A stretch of DNA of 64,000 nt from Streptomyces gobiensis (GCF_021216675.1 NZ_CP086120.1:5330501-5394500); one strand, 5' to 3'. Positions 24,715 through 34,276 are shown, numbered from the stretch's first letter. Translations and numbers: made by a program. The notes: generated by a model not told the origin, from the sequence alone.

Positions 24715-27228
24715 TCACAGCTGGCCGACGTCGGTCACCTTCACTACCGCGCGGCCCTCCTCATCGGAGGCGGTGAGATCAACTTCGGCGGAGATTCCCC
24801 AGTCATGATCGCCGTTGGGATCGGCGAAGGTCTGCCGGACGCGCCACAGGCCGTCCTCGGGTACCTCCTCGATCTGCAGCAGCTTCGGTCCGCGGGCATC
24901 GGGGCCGGTGCCCAGCTCGTCGTACTCCGCCCAGTACGCGTCCATGGCCGCGCCCCAGGCGTCCTCGTCCCAGCCGGACTCGGCGTCCATCTCGCCCAGC
25001 TCCTCGACCTTGTCGAGGGCGGCGAGCTCCACCCGGCGGAACATCGCGTTGCGCACCAGGACCCGGAAGGCACGGGCGTTGCTGGTGACCGGACGGACCT
25101 GATCGGCGCGGTCCTGTGCCTCCTCGGCGGATTCGACCTCCGGGTTGGCCAGCTGCTCCCACTCATCCAGCAGGCTGGAGTCGACTTGGCGGACCATCTC
25201 GCCCAGCCACTCGATGATGTCCTGGAATTCCTCGGATTTCAGATCGTCCGGGACGGTGTGCTCCAGGGCCTTGTAGGCGCTGGCGAGATAGCGCAGCACG
25301 ATGCCCTCGGTGCGGGCCAGCTCGTAGAAGGAGACAAACTCGCTGAAGGACATCGCCCGCTCGTACATATCGCGGATGACCGACTTCGGCGAGAGCGGGT
25401 AGTCGCCGACCCAGGGATGAGACTTGCGGTAGAGGCCGTAGGCGTGGGAAAGCAGCTCCTCAAGCGGCTTGGGGTAGCTGATGTCCATCAGCCGCTCCAT
25501 CCGCTCCTCGTACTCGATGCCATCGGCCTTCATCTCGGCGACGGCCTCGCCCTTGGCCTTGTTCTGCTGGGCGGCGAGGATCTGCCGGGGGTCGTCCAGG
25601 GTGGACTCCACGACCGAGACCATATCGAGCGCGTACGACGGGGACTCCGGGTCGAGGAGTTCGAAGGCGGCCAGTGCGAACGTCGACAGGGGCTGATTGA
25701 GGGCGAAGTTCTCCTGGAGATCTACTGTCAGCCGGATGTCACGGCCCTGCGCGTCCGGCACATTCAGCTGCTCGACGACGCCACCGTCCAGCAGCGAACG
25801 GTAGATCGCGATGGCCCGGCGGATGTGCCGCAGTTGGGCGCGGCGGTCCTCGTGGCTGTCCTCCAGCAGTCGCCGCATCGCCGCGAAGGCATTGCCGGGC
25901 CGGGCGATGACCGACAGCAGCATCGTGTGGGTGACCCGGAAGCGGGAGGTCAGCGGCTCCGGCTCAGCGGCGATCAGCTTCTCAAAGGTGTTCTGTCCCC
26001 AGCTGACGAAACCCTCGGGCGCCTTCTTACGCACCACCTTGCGGCGCTTCTTGGGGTCGTCGCCCGCCTTGGCCAGAGCCTTCTCGTTCTCGATGACATG
26101 CTCGGGAGCCTGGGCAACCACAAAGCCAGAGGTGTCGAACCCGGCACGGCCCGCACGGCCCGCGATCTGGTGGAACTCGCGCGCTCGCAGGGTCCGCACC
26201 CGATTGCCGTCGTACTTGGTGAGCGCCGTGAACAGCACCGTGCGAATGGGAACATTGACGCCGACACCGAGGGTGTCGGTGCCACAGATGACCTTCAGCA
26301 GCCCGGCCTGCGCAAGCCGCTCCACCAGCCGTCGGTACTTGGGCAGCATCCCAGCGTGGTGTACCCCGATGCCATGGCGGACATAGCGCGACAGATTACG
26401 GCCGAACTTGGTGGTGAAGCGGAAGTTGCCGATGAGCGAGGCGATCTCGTCCTTCTCAGCCCGCGTACACATGTTGATGCTCATCAGCGCCTGCGCCCGC
26501 TCCACCGCTTGGGCCTGAGTGAAGTGCACGATATAGACGGGCGCCTGATGTGTTTCCAGCAGTTCGGTCAGAGTCTCGGTGAGCGTCGTCGTGCGGTACT
26601 CATAGCTCAGCGGTACCGGACGGGTCGCGGAGCGCACCACCGCGGTGGGGCGGCCGGTGCGCCGGGTGAGATCACCCTCGAACCGGGACATATCGCCGAG
26701 CGTGGCCGACATCAGGACGAATTGTGCTTGAGGCAGCTCCAGCAGCGGGATCTGCCAGGCCCAGCCCCGGTCCGGCTCGGCATAGAAGTGGAACTCGTCC
26801 ATGACCACCTGGCCGATGTCCGCGTCCTTGCCGTCCCGCAGTGCGATCGAGGCCAGTACCTCGGCGGTGCAGCAGATCACGGGGGCATCGGCGTTGACCG
26901 AGGCGTCACCGGTGAGCATGCCGACGTTCTCGGTGCCGAAGATCTTGCACAGATCAAAGAACTTCTCCGACACCAGCGCCTTGATCGGCGCGGTGTAGAA
27001 GGTGACCTTGTCCTGGGCGAGCGCGGCGAAGTGTGCTCCGGCCGCGACCAGGGACTTTCCCGAGCCGGTCGGTGTGGACAGGATGACGTTCGCCCCGGAG
27101 ACCACCTCGATCAGTGCCTCCTCCTGAGCGGGGTAGAGCGTGATACCCCGCTCTTCGGCCCACGACGAGAAGGCGTCGAAGAGGGCGTCGGGGTCGGGGC
27201 TGTTCGGCATCTGATCGATAAGGGTCAC
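24715..27228 (-). CDS. DEAD/DEAH-box superfamily 2 helicase with C-terminal extension
   Basis: The 837-residue helicase has a Q-motif-like 'LYPAQEEAL', Walker A 'STPTGSGKS' (51-59), motif II 'VMDEFHFY', motif III 'LMSATLGDM', and motifs V/VI 'TDTLGVGVNVPIRTVLF' and 'HQIAGRAGRAGFD', in the style of Ski2/Mtr4-like enzymes. About 400 C-terminal residues follow that include a helical and an acidic region. Ski2-like helicases remodel RNA or DNA duplexes; the bacterial role is open. I start at the GTG (VTLIDQMP) behind GGGGG; an ATG six codons later is possible. Confidence 0.92.
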   Translation of the reverse strand: MTLIDQMPNSPDPDALFDAFSSWAEERGITLYPAQEEALIEVVSGANVILSTPTGSGKSLVAAGAHFAALAQDKVTFYTAPIKALVSEKFFDLCKIFGTENVGMLTGDASVNADAPVICCTAEVLASIALRDGKDADIGQVVMDEFHFYAEPDRGWAWQIPLLELPQAQFVLMSATLGDMSRFEGDLTRRTGRPTAVVRSATRPVPLSYEYRTTTLTETLTELLETHQAPVYIVHFTQAQAVERAQALMSINMCTRAEKDEIASLIGNFRFTTKFGRNLSRYVRHGIGVHHAGMLPKYRRLVERLAQAGLLKVICGTDTLGVGVNVPIRTVLFTALTKYDGNRVRTLRAREFHQIAGRAGRAGFDTSGFVVAQAPEHVIENEKALAKAGDDPKKRRKVVRKKAPEGFVSWGQNTFEKLIAAEPEPLTSRFRVTHTMLLSVIARPGNAFAAMRRLLEDSHEDRRAQLRHIRRAIAIYRSLLDGGVVEQLNVPDAQGRDIRLTVDLQENFALNQPLSTFALAAFELLDPESPSYALDMVSVVESTLDDPRQILAAQQNKAKGEAVAEMKADGIEYEERMERLMDISYPKPLEELLSHAYGLYRKSHPWVGDYPLSPKSVIRDMYERAMSFSEFVSFYELARTEGIVLRYLASAYKALEHTVPDDLKSEEFQDIIEWLGEMVRQVDSSLLDEWEQLANPEVESAEEAQDRADQVRPVTSNARAFRVLVRNAMFRRVELAALDKVEELGEMDAESGWDEDAWGAAMDAYWAEYDELGTGPDARGPKLLQIEEVPEDGLWRVRQTFADPNGDHDWGISAEVDLTASDEEGRAVVKVTDVGQL

Positions 27229-27378
27229 GCCCCCATACTGCCTCCCTTCGAGCCGATCACGGGAACCGGCGGCAGCCGCAAGATCATGTGGCACTACGCT
27301 GAGGCGCCGAGCGGGCGCCAGAGCGAAGGCGTCAGAGCGAAGCAAGAGCAAACTGCACAGCGATGGGGTGGGACACAC

Positions 27379-28173
27379 ATGATGGGACCGGCACACTCAC
27401 TGTCGGGGGCCGCGGCCTGGCTGGGAGTGGGAGCGGGGGCCGCCGCCCTCGACCGTCCGATGCCCTGGCCGGTCCTTGTCGTCGGTGCGCTGATCTGCTC
27501 GGGAGCCGCGCTGGCGCCGGACCTCGACACGAAGTCGGCGACCATCTCCCGCGCCTTCGGTCCGGTCTCCCGGGCACTGTGCGGGATCATCGACAAACTG
27601 TCCACGGCCGTCTTCAACGCCACCCGGGGCAAGGGCGAGCGCAAGCGCTCCGGTGGTCACCGCACACTGACCCACACCTGGCTCTGGGCGGTGCTGGTCG
27701 GCGCGGGCTTCTCGGCGGCGGCGGTAACGGGCGGCCGTTGGGCGGTGCTGGTCATCCTCTTTATCCATATGGTGCTTGCCGTCGAGGGGCTGCTGTGGCG
27801 GATGGCCCGGGTCTCCAGCGATGTGCTGGTCTGGCTGCTCGGGGCGACCACCGCGTGGATCCTGGCCGGGGTCCTCGATCAGCCGGGCAAGGGCGCCGAC
27901 TGGCTGTTCCCCGGGCAGGGCCTCGAATACCTCTGGCTCGGTCTGCCGATCGTGCTGGGTGCGATGGTGCACAACATCGGCGACGCTCTCACCGTCTCCG
28001 GCTGCCCCGTCCTGTGGCCCCTCTCGATAAAGCGGAAGCGCTGGTACCCACTGGGCACCCCGCGCTTTATGCGGTTCCGGGCGGGCGCCTGGGTGGAGAT
28101 GAACGTGCTGATGCCGGCCTTCGGGCTGGCCGGGGTGGCGAGCGGGCTGATAGCCCTGGGTATCGTCGGCTGA
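27379..28173 (+). CDS. YdjM-like membrane-bound metal-dependent hydrolase
   Basis: The 264-residue protein has 'HSLSGAAAWLGVGAGAAAL' and 'GAALAPDLDTKSATISRAFG', then 'HRTLTHTWLWAVLVG' with His/Asp metal ligands, and 'HNIGDALTVSGCPVLWPLS'. This is the LexA-binding inner-membrane hydrolase (YdjM/DUF457) pattern with about five helices. The function is poorly known. The frame is open a long way upstream, but only this part is protein-like; the ATG at 27379 follows GGGGTGGGA. It is divergent from the helicase. Confidence 0.88.
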   Translation: MMGPAHSLSGAAAWLGVGAGAAALDRPMPWPVLVVGALICSGAALAPDLDTKSATISRAFGPVSRALCGIIDKLSTAVFNATRGKGERKRSGGHRTLTHTWLWAVLVGAGFSAAAVTGGRWAVLVILFIHMVLAVEGLLWRMARVSSDVLVWLLGATTAWILAGVLDQPGKGADWLFPGQGLEYLWLGLPIVLGAMVHNIGDALTVSGCPVLWPLSIKRKRWYPLGTPRFMRFRAGAWVEMNVLMPAFGLAGVASGLIALGIVG

Positions 28174-28220
28174 GCCGTGCTCACCAGCCCGCGGGAGCCG
28201 ACCTCGCTGTCCACCCGTCC

Positions 28221-28244
28221 GCCCCAGGGCCTTGGCCCCGGGGC
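28221..28244. terminator. bidirectional hairpin between convergent genes
   Basis: GCCCCAGGGCC and GGCCCCGGGGC form an 11-bp stem with one mismatch around a TT loop, between the stops of the YdjM-like gene and the GH109-like gene. The rest of this 194-bp interval shows nothing recognisable. Confidence 0.5.
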
Positions 28245-28367
28245 GACGGGCTGGGTGCGGCGCCCCAGCCACAGCAGAGAGTGGAATCCGGACCGCACGC
28301 GGGGCTCACCGGGACCGGCGTAGGGAAGATCGCGAATCTGCGGGGCATCCCAGGGCGGCGCGGCCCG

Positions 28368-29750
28368 CTACTCCTCGGGCTTCTGGGAATCCACCCCGTC
28401 CCGCTCCTTCTCCCACAGCCCACGGGTGAAGTCGGGGATCTCCTGAGGCACGCCCTTCGCCTTGATCGAGGCGTGGCTGAGCGGCACCGGCGCGCTCCAC
28501 GTCGCCCCGTCATAGACGTCGAAGTCCGGTACCAGCCCAAGCTTCATGCACTGCATCAGGCGGTACACCATGATGTAGTCCATCCCGCCATGCCCGCCGG
28601 GCGGATTGGAGTGCTCCTGCCACAGCCAGTGGTCCCAGCGCGCGTAGTCACCGAAGTCACCCCAGGTGTGGTCGTCCATCTCCGGTTCGAGATATATCCG
28701 TGGTGGAAAGTCCTCGAAGACGCCCTTCGTCCCGGCGAGGATGTTGAGGCGGCTGTAGGGGTGCGGATTGGAGACATTGTGCTCCAGCCGGATCACCCGC
28801 CCCTTGGTCGTCTGCACCAGGCTGATCGACATATCGGCCCCGACATACGACTCCCGCCAACTCGGGTCACCCGGCGGTATGTTCTCCTCCCGGTAGGCCG
28901 CCAGCCCCAGAGACGGTGAGCCGAAGGTACTGATACGCAGCGCCCGGTCACCGCGGTTGACATCCAGATAGTTCGCGGCCGGACCGAAGCCGTGGTTCGG
29001 GTAGAGATCGCCCTTGAGCCGGGTGTGCCACCGCCGCCGCCAAGGACCCTCGTAGTACGTGGGGGAGAACATCAGCTCGCGCAGGTCGTGAATGTACGCT
29101 CCCGCGCTGTGCAGCAGCTCCCCGAAGAGGCCCTGGTGCGCCATCCGCAGCACGCGCATCTCGTTCTTTCCGTAGCAGACGTTCTCCAGCTGCATGCAGT
29201 GCCGCCGGGTGCGCTCGGAGAGGTCGACCAGCGCCCACAGATGGCCTAACTCCATCGCCAGCGGGCACTCCACACCGACGTGCTTGCCGTTCAGCAACGC
29301 CGACTTGGCCATCTCGAAGTGGCTCTCCCAGGGCGTGACGACATAGACGAAGTCAAGGTCGCCACGTGCGCAGAGCTTCTCGTAGTCGTGCTCGCCCCTG
29401 GTGTAGAGCGCGGGCGCGGGCTGCCCCGCGTCGGTGACCTTCCGCGCGGCCCGCGCCGCCTTCTCCCGCACGGGATCGCACAGGGCGACGATCCGCACGC
29501 CGTCAATGGCGAGAAAGAGGTCGAGCATGCTGCCGCCACGGTTGCCGAGGCCGATCACGCCGACGCGTACCGTGCGGCGCCGCTCGAACGGCACCCCGAT
29601 CATGGTTCTGCCCTGCCGTGGCGGAGGGGCAGCCACGGCGGCTGACGCGGGAGCGGCCAGCACCGCGCCGAGCCCGAGCCCGGCCCCTGCGACGCCTGCT
29701 GCCCGCAGCACGGAACGACGGTCGACGCCCTGCGGTGTTATTTCGTTCAT
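28368..29750 (-). CDS. Tat-exported Gfo/Idh/MocA oxidoreductase (GH109-like)
   Basis: The 460-residue protein starts with a twin-arginine signal ('DRRSVLRAAGVAGAGLGLG'), then an NAD-binding Rossmann fold 'RVGVIGLGNRGGSMLDL', 'VVTPWESHFEMAKSALLNGKHVGVECP' and the C-terminal 'HGGMDYIMVYRLMQ'. These are marks of GH109 NAD-dependent alpha-N-acetylgalactosaminidases, exported with bound cofactor. The glycosidase activity is inferred from family. The ATG follows GGAGG. It stands alone, converging on the YdjM-like gene. Confidence 0.88.
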   Translation of the reverse strand: MNEITPQGVDRRSVLRAAGVAGAGLGLGAVLAAPASAAVAAPPPRQGRTMIGVPFERRRTVRVGVIGLGNRGGSMLDLFLAIDGVRIVALCDPVREKAARAARKVTDAGQPAPALYTRGEHDYEKLCARGDLDFVYVVTPWESHFEMAKSALLNGKHVGVECPLAMELGHLWALVDLSERTRRHCMQLENVCYGKNEMRVLRMAHQGLFGELLHSAGAYIHDLRELMFSPTYYEGPWRRRWHTRLKGDLYPNHGFGPAANYLDVNRGDRALRISTFGSPSLGLAAYREENIPPGDPSWRESYVGADMSISLVQTTKGRVIRLEHNVSNPHPYSRLNILAGTKGVFEDFPPRIYLEPEMDDHTWGDFGDYARWDHWLWQEHSNPPGGHGGMDYIMVYRLMQCMKLGLVPDFDVYDGATWSAPVPLSHASIKAKGVPQEIPDFTRGLWEKERDGVDSQKPEE

Positions 29751-29897
29751 CGAGCCTCCAGAGAACTCTCGCTGTCTGGCGTGGACATGAACTCCCGTCA
29801 GGACCCTGGCCGTCGGACTCCTGATCCGCAAGAGCGCCGGGCTTGGGTGCTCTTCGCGCACGACGGCTGAAGCCCGTCACCCGGCCGGTCGCAGGGG

Positions 29898-30332
29898 TCA
29901 GCTGGGGTGTGGCGCGTCGAGCGGGGTGAGGAGCTCGCTGAGCTGGGATCGCTGCTCCCGCGTCAGCGGGGCCAGCAGCTCCTCGGCGGCCTCCCGGCGC
30001 GCCTGGCGCAGCCGTATCAGCAGTTCCTGGCCGGTCCCGGTCAGCTCGATCCGGGTGACCCGCCGGTTGTCCACGTCAGGTACGCGCCGCACCGCGGCAT
30101 GTGCCTCGAGGCCGTCGACCAGAGTGGTGATCGCGCGGGGTACGACGTCCAGCCGCTCAGCGAGGTCTGTCATCCGGGGCGGCGCATCGCAGTGCGCCAC
30201 GGTACGCAGCAGCCGGGCCTGGGCAGGGGTGATGCCCAGGGGCTCCAGATGGCGCCGCTGGGCACGGTGCAGTCGGCGGGTCAGCCGGATGAGCTGGTCA
30301 GCGAGCGGGCCGGTTGGATCGGCGGAAACCAT
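29898..30332 (-). CDS. MarR-family transcriptional regulator
   Basis: The 144-residue winged-helix protein has 'LGITPAQARLLRTVAHCDAPPRMTDLAERLDVVPRAITTLVDGLE' spanning the recognition helix, and a wing 'VRRVPDVDNRRVTRIELTG'. It is divergent from an ABC exporter gene with 95 bp between, the usual layout for a MarR repressor of a drug exporter, so it likely controls that gene and itself. Confidence 0.93.
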   Translation of the reverse strand: MVSADPTGPLADQLIRLTRRLHRAQRRHLEPLGITPAQARLLRTVAHCDAPPRMTDLAERLDVVPRAITTLVDGLEAHAAVRRVPDVDNRRVTRIELTGTGQELLIRLRQARREAAEELLAPLTREQRSQLSELLTPLDAPHPS

Positions 30333-30359
30333 GCCCTGAGCTTAGCAGGACAAAGTTCA

Positions 30360-30389
30360 TTGTGAGTATAGGTAACAGTGAGCTATGCT
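30360..30389 (+). promoter_or_regulatory. putative sigma-70-type promoter of ABC exporter
   Basis: TTGTGA (30360-30365) and TATGCT (30384-30389) are 18 bp apart, placing a start of transcription near 30396, about 32 bp before the ATG. A direct repeat GTGAG-TAT overlaps both elements, where the divergent MarR protein could bind. Confidence 0.45.
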
Positions 30390-30427
30390 CGGCGAACATG
30401 GACCTCTCCACAGACCCGTAGGAGCTT

Positions 30428-32239
30428 ATGCGTCACGATGAATTCCGGTGGACCCCATCGCCCGAAAACACCGGACAGCCTGTGCAACTCCGCCGCATTC
30501 TGCGGCTCTTCCGTCCTTACCGGGCGCGGCTCGCCCTGGTGGGCCTGCTCGTCGCGGCCGCCTCGCTGGTCGGTGTGGCCTCACCCTTCCTGCTTCGCGA
30601 GATCCTGGATGTGGCGATCCCCGAGCAGCGCACCGGACTGCTGAGCCTGCTCGCGCTCGGCATGATCGCCACCGCCGTGCTGACCAGCGTCTTCGGTGTC
30701 CTGCAGACGCTTATATCCACCACGGTCGGACAGCGCGTCATGCACGATCTGCGCACCGGCGTCTACGCCAAGCTGCAGCAGATGCCGCTGGCCTTCTTCA
30801 CCAAGACCCGGACCGGCGAGGTCCAGTCCCGTATCGCCAACGACATCGGCGGTATGCAGGCCACCGTCACATCGACCGCGACCTCTCTGGTCTCCAACGT
30901 CACCAGTGTGGTGGCCACCATCGTCGCCATGCTGGCGCTCGACTGGCGGCTCACCCTGGTCTCGCTCGCCCTGCTGCCGCTCTTCGTATGGATCAGCCGC
31001 CGGGTCGGCCGCGAACGGCAGAAGATCACGACCCAGCGGCAGCAGCAGATGGCGGCGATGGCCGCCATGGTCACCGAGTCACTGTCGGTCAGCGGCATCC
31101 TGCTGGGCCGCACCATGGGCCGTGCCGACTCCCTCACCCGGAACTTCGCGAGCGAATCTCAGCAACTCGTCGGTCTTGAAGTCCGCTCCAGCATGGCGGG
31201 CCGCTGGCGGATGGCCACCATCGGCATCATCATGGCCGCCATCCCCGCGCTGCTGTACTGGTCGGCCGGGCTGATGCTGCAGGCCGGAGGGCCCGCGCTG
31301 TCCATCGGCACCCTGGTCGCGTTCGTCACCCTGCAACAGGGGCTGCTCCGCCCCGCGGTCTCGCTGCTGAACACGGGCGTCGACATCCAGGCGTCTCTCG
31401 CGCTCTTCCAGCGCATCTTCGAGTACCTGGACCTGCGAGTGGACATCACCGAGCGGCCCGACCCGGTACGGCTGGAGCGGCCACGTGGCGAAGTCCGTTT
31501 CGAGAACGTCTCCTTCGCCTACGACCCGGCCGCCGCGCCCACTCTCAGCGACATCGATGTGACCATCCCGGCGGGCGGCAGCCTGGCGGTCGTCGGGGCC
31601 ACCGGTGCCGGCAAGAGCACGCTCAGCTATCTGGTGCCCCGGCTCTACGATGTCACCGGCGGCCGGGTGACCCTCGACGGCACGGACGTCCGTGACCTGG
31701 ACTTCGACTCCGTCGCCCGGGCGGTGGGCGTGGTCTCCCAGGAGACATATCTCTTCCATGCCTCCGTAGCCGAGAACCTCCGCTTCGCCAAACCAGAGGC
31801 GACGGACGCGGAGATCAGGGCCGCTGCCGAGGCCGCTCAGATCCACGAGTACATCGCCAGCCTGCCCGATGGCTACGACACCCTCGTCGGTGAACGCGGC
31901 TATCGCTTCTCCGGCGGCGAGAAGCAGCGCCTCGCCATCGCCCGGACCATTCTGCGTGACCCACCGGTGCTGATCCTGGACGAGGCCACCAGCGCCCTGG
32001 ACACCCGCACCGAACACGCGGTCCAAGCCGCCATGGACGCTCTCTCGGCAGGCCGTACCACTATCACCATCGCGCACCGTCTCTCCACCATTCGCGGCGC
32101 CGATCAGATCGTCGTCCTCGACGGCGGCCGTATCGCCGAACGCGGCACCCATCAGGAACTGCTGGCGCTGGACGGACGTTATGCCGCGCTCATCCGGCGC
32201 GACGCCACGGCGCGGACGACCGCGGGGGTCACGACCTGA
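30428..32239 (+). CDS. ABC exporter, fused membrane/ATPase half-transporter
   Basis: The 603-residue protein has six transmembrane helices (about residues 35-320) and an ATPase domain with Walker A 'GATGAGKST' near 390, Q-loop 'VSQETYLFH', signature 'FSGGEKQRLAIARTIL', Walker B 'VLILDEATSALD' and 'IAHRLSTIRGAD'. It should work as a homodimer exporting lipids or drugs. The adjacent divergent MarR regulator supports a drug-efflux role. The ATG follows TAGGAGC. Confidence 0.94.
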   Translation: MRHDEFRWTPSPENTGQPVQLRRILRLFRPYRARLALVGLLVAAASLVGVASPFLLREILDVAIPEQRTGLLSLLALGMIATAVLTSVFGVLQTLISTTVGQRVMHDLRTGVYAKLQQMPLAFFTKTRTGEVQSRIANDIGGMQATVTSTATSLVSNVTSVVATIVAMLALDWRLTLVSLALLPLFVWISRRVGRERQKITTQRQQQMAAMAAMVTESLSVSGILLGRTMGRADSLTRNFASESQQLVGLEVRSSMAGRWRMATIGIIMAAIPALLYWSAGLMLQAGGPALSIGTLVAFVTLQQGLLRPAVSLLNTGVDIQASLALFQRIFEYLDLRVDITERPDPVRLERPRGEVRFENVSFAYDPAAAPTLSDIDVTIPAGGSLAVVGATGAGKSTLSYLVPRLYDVTGGRVTLDGTDVRDLDFDSVARAVGVVSQETYLFHASVAENLRFAKPEATDAEIRAAAEAAQIHEYIASLPDGYDTLVGERGYRFSGGEKQRLAIARTILRDPPVLILDEATSALDTRTEHAVQAAMDALSAGRTTITIAHRLSTIRGADQIVVLDGGRIAERGTHQELLALDGRYAALIRRDATARTTAGVTT

Positions 32240-32354
32240 ACCCGAAGCCGACCAGGATGTGGACGCCCAGCGGCCCAGGGCCGCACAGCCACCCGGTGAG
32301 CGCAGCGCGTCGCCGATGTCGCCGCGCGGGAGACGCCATCGATGACGACGAGCC

Positions 32355-32450
32355 GTCACCGTCACCGAGACCACGCAGGTGCGGGTCGTGCCTCTCGGCG
32401 ATGTCGGTCTACGGGACGCCCCTGATGAGGGCGACGGCTGGTGGAGCCCT
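32355..32450 (+). pseudogene. remnant of an ASCH-domain protein gene
   Basis: In one plus-strand frame this interval reads 'VTVTETTQVRVVPLGDVG' then 'LRDAPDEGDGWWSP', which resembles the C-terminal half of ASCH-domain proteins (ET.V.V...V...A.DEG+G). No start or N-terminal half is present and the frame runs into the end of the acetyltransferase gene. The rest of the 217-bp gap after the ABC gene shows nothing. Similarity is from memory only. Confidence 0.35.
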
Positions 32451-32456
32451 TGCCGA

Positions 32457-32933
32457 CTACTCCTTGAGGACCAGCAGATACTCTTCGGCCGTGGTACCAC
32501 GGCCATGGGCATAGCCGCTGGCCTCGCCGTACACCGTGAAGCCGCACTTCTCCAGGACCCGCAACGAACCCGGGTTGTCCTTGGCCACCCGCCCGTAGAG
32601 CGGGCGTTCCGGATGTGCGGCGAGGAGCGCTGTCAGGGCGCGGGTGGCGATGCCACGCCCCCAGTGCGCGCGGCCGATCCAGTAGGTGACCTCGCGTTCC
32701 TCGGACGGGCCGTAGATCATGATGTGCCCCGCGATATCGCCGTCATGCATGATCGTCCGCTTGACGACGTCGTCGGCGCTGAGAATCCGGTCGAAACGGG
32801 CCTGGTAAGCCTCCCGGTCGGCGGTGTCCTCGGCGGTGAAGGCCGCCATGTACACCGCATCCGGTTCTTCCTGATGTCTGAAGAAGACATCCACATCGCC
32901 CGGTTCGATATCCCGGAGTGTCACCTTGGTCAT
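32457..32933 (-). CDS. GNAT-family N-acetyltransferase
   Basis: The 158-residue protein has 'LRDIEPGDVDVFFRHQEEPDAV' at the N-terminus, the acetyl-CoA loop 'IGRAHWGRGIATRALTALL', and 'VAKDNPGSLRVLEKCGFTVYGE', as in RimJ/RimL-like GNATs. The substrate is unknown. Its ATG overlaps the stop of the Nudix gene by 4 bp, so the two form a coupled pair. Confidence 0.92.
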   Translation of the reverse strand: MTKVTLRDIEPGDVDVFFRHQEEPDAVYMAAFTAEDTADREAYQARFDRILSADDVVKRTIMHDGDIAGHIMIYGPSEEREVTYWIGRAHWGRGIATRALTALLAAHPERPLYGRVAKDNPGSLRVLEKCGFTVYGEASGYAHGRGTTAEEYLLVLKE

Positions 32934-33331
32934 GACAGCTGTCCCGCGGCCTTGAGGTCATCGAAGACCAGCCGGTCCACCGGCGCCGTACGGTCGCGGT
33001 CGGCGTACGAGAGCCAGGCGACCTCCTCGATCTCACCGCTGGCAGTAACCGTGCCCTGAAAATCGGCCGTATAGCAGGCCATCCGCACTGTGGCGCCCAA
33101 GCCGTGCCCGTCCGCCGCCGCCTCGTAGGTGCCGAAGTGCCGGGCGCTCTGCGCCAGCAACGTCACGGTCAGCTCCTCCTCGACCTCGCGCACCAGCGTC
33201 TGCACATCATTTTCACCCTCGTGCCGCTTACCGCCCGGGATATAGAAGAGCTCTTTGCCATATGAGCGGGTGCCCAGGATCCGCCCCTCCCGCAGCTGGA
33301 TCCAGGCGACTGTGTCAATCACTTCGATCAC
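32930..33331 (-). CDS. Nudix hydrolase
   Basis: The 133-residue protein contains a complete Nudix box, G-x5-E-x7-REVEEEL, in 'GGKRHEGENDVQTLVREVEE'. Nudix enzymes cleave nucleoside diphosphates linked to other groups. The GTG start ('VIEVIDTVAWIQL') is where the domain begins; the open frame upstream is a shadow of the NERD-domain gene. It is translationally coupled to the GNAT gene downstream. Confidence 0.9.
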   Translation of the reverse strand: MIEVIDTVAWIQLREGRILGTRSYGKELFYIPGGKRHEGENDVQTLVREVEEELTVTLLAQSARHFGTYEAAADGHGLGATVRMACYTADFQGTVTASGEIEEVAWLSYADRDRTAPVDRLVFDDLKAAGQLS

Positions 33332-33403
33332 CGGCCGATTCTCACATACAGCCGCTGACGCCGACCGGCTGTCGGTGGTCTCATGGCTGTCTGGGGGTGT
33401 CGC

Positions 33404-34057
33404 ATGAAGGAGCCATACGGGAGCGGTCCGCTGTGGCTGCATCCCGACGACGACCTCGCGCCCAATCGCCCTGGTGAGTCGCTGTACGCCAAGGTGGAGT
33501 CCGCGCCGCAAGGCCGTGCGCCCGGGTGGCTGGCCCGGCTGCTGGGCAGGCCATCGGAGGCCCAGGAGTGGCGCCGTGCGCTGCTCGGCGCCCAGATAGC
33601 GGGCGCGGAGCTGGAACGGCTCACCGGCCGCGGCTGCCGGGTGCTGCACTCCATCCCGCTGCCGGGCGGTGTGGATATCGGGCAGCTGCTGATTGGCCCC
33701 GGCGGGGTCTTCTCCTTCCATGTGCGGCACCATCGCAAGGCACGGATCCGGGTGGGCGATGACTCGGTGCGGATCGGCACGGGCCGGCCGCGTCCGTACG
33801 TCCGGCAGAGCCGCCGGGAGGCGGTGCGGGCAGCGCACGCCCTCACCCGGGGCTGTGGCTTTCCGGTCGAAGTCCGGCCGGTCCTGGTGCTGGTGGCGGC
33901 GGCCCGGGTCATCGTGGCCCCCACGCTGCGGGATGTGTGGGTGCTGCGGACGCGGGACCTGGCGGCGCTCGGTAGCCGGGGCGGGGTGCTCAAGCCCGCC
34001 GATATCGAGGCCATCCACAGCACAGCCCGCGACCGCCGCACCTGGCTGAACGCGTGA
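33404..34057 (+). CDS. NERD-domain (nuclease-related) protein
   Basis: The 217-residue protein has 'AGAELERLTGRGCRVLHSIPLPGG' and 'DIGQLLIGPGGVFSFHVRHH', corresponding to the NERD domain (E...G.D.D.....G.). In typical NERD proteins the last part is 'IDHVVVG..GVFVIDAK'; here 'HHRK' replaces the DxK part, so nuclease activity is doubtful. The ATG at 33404 follows GGGGG; an ATG seven codons upstream is possible. Confidence 0.8.
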   Translation: MKEPYGSGPLWLHPDDDLAPNRPGESLYAKVESAPQGRAPGWLARLLGRPSEAQEWRRALLGAQIAGAELERLTGRGCRVLHSIPLPGGVDIGQLLIGPGGVFSFHVRHHRKARIRVGDDSVRIGTGRPRPYVRQSRREAVRAAHALTRGCGFPVEVRPVLVLVAAARVIVAPTLRDVWVLRTRDLAALGSRGGVLKPADIEAIHSTARDRRTWLNA

Positions 34058-34058
34058 C

Positions 34059-34276
34059 CCCAGCCCCCGCCCCGTGTTGTGGGCACTCGCAGCCCCGCGA
34101 GGGGCTGTGGGTGGGCACAACACCGGCCACCGGCCCGCACTCAGCCAACCCCGGGGCCCGGGGCGAAGCCCCGGTTTCCGGGAAGGGGCGGGAATTGGGG
34201 AAACCCACCCGCGGCACCCCCGGCCCCGGGGCGTAGCCCCGCCACGCGGCGGAGCCGCAGGGAAGGCGGCTGGGGG
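34059..34276. repeat. GC-rich palindromic intergenic repeat, copy A
   Basis: This gap contains short modules shared with the gaps near 41.0 and 62.7-63.0 kb: TGTTGTGGGCACTC, the hairpin AGCCCCGCGAGGGGCT (34091-34106), ACCGGCCACCGGCCCGCAC, and CCGGGGCGAAGCCCCGG (34158-34174) followed by TTTCCGGGAAGG. No open frame here looks protein-like. Confidence 0.8.

Noticed and set aside
24334..27378. Open plus-strand frame of over 1000 codons joined to the YdjM-like gene
   Set aside because: It is antisense to the helicase and thioesterase genes, has no domain structure and arises from GC-rich codon bias; only the part from 27379 is protein-like.
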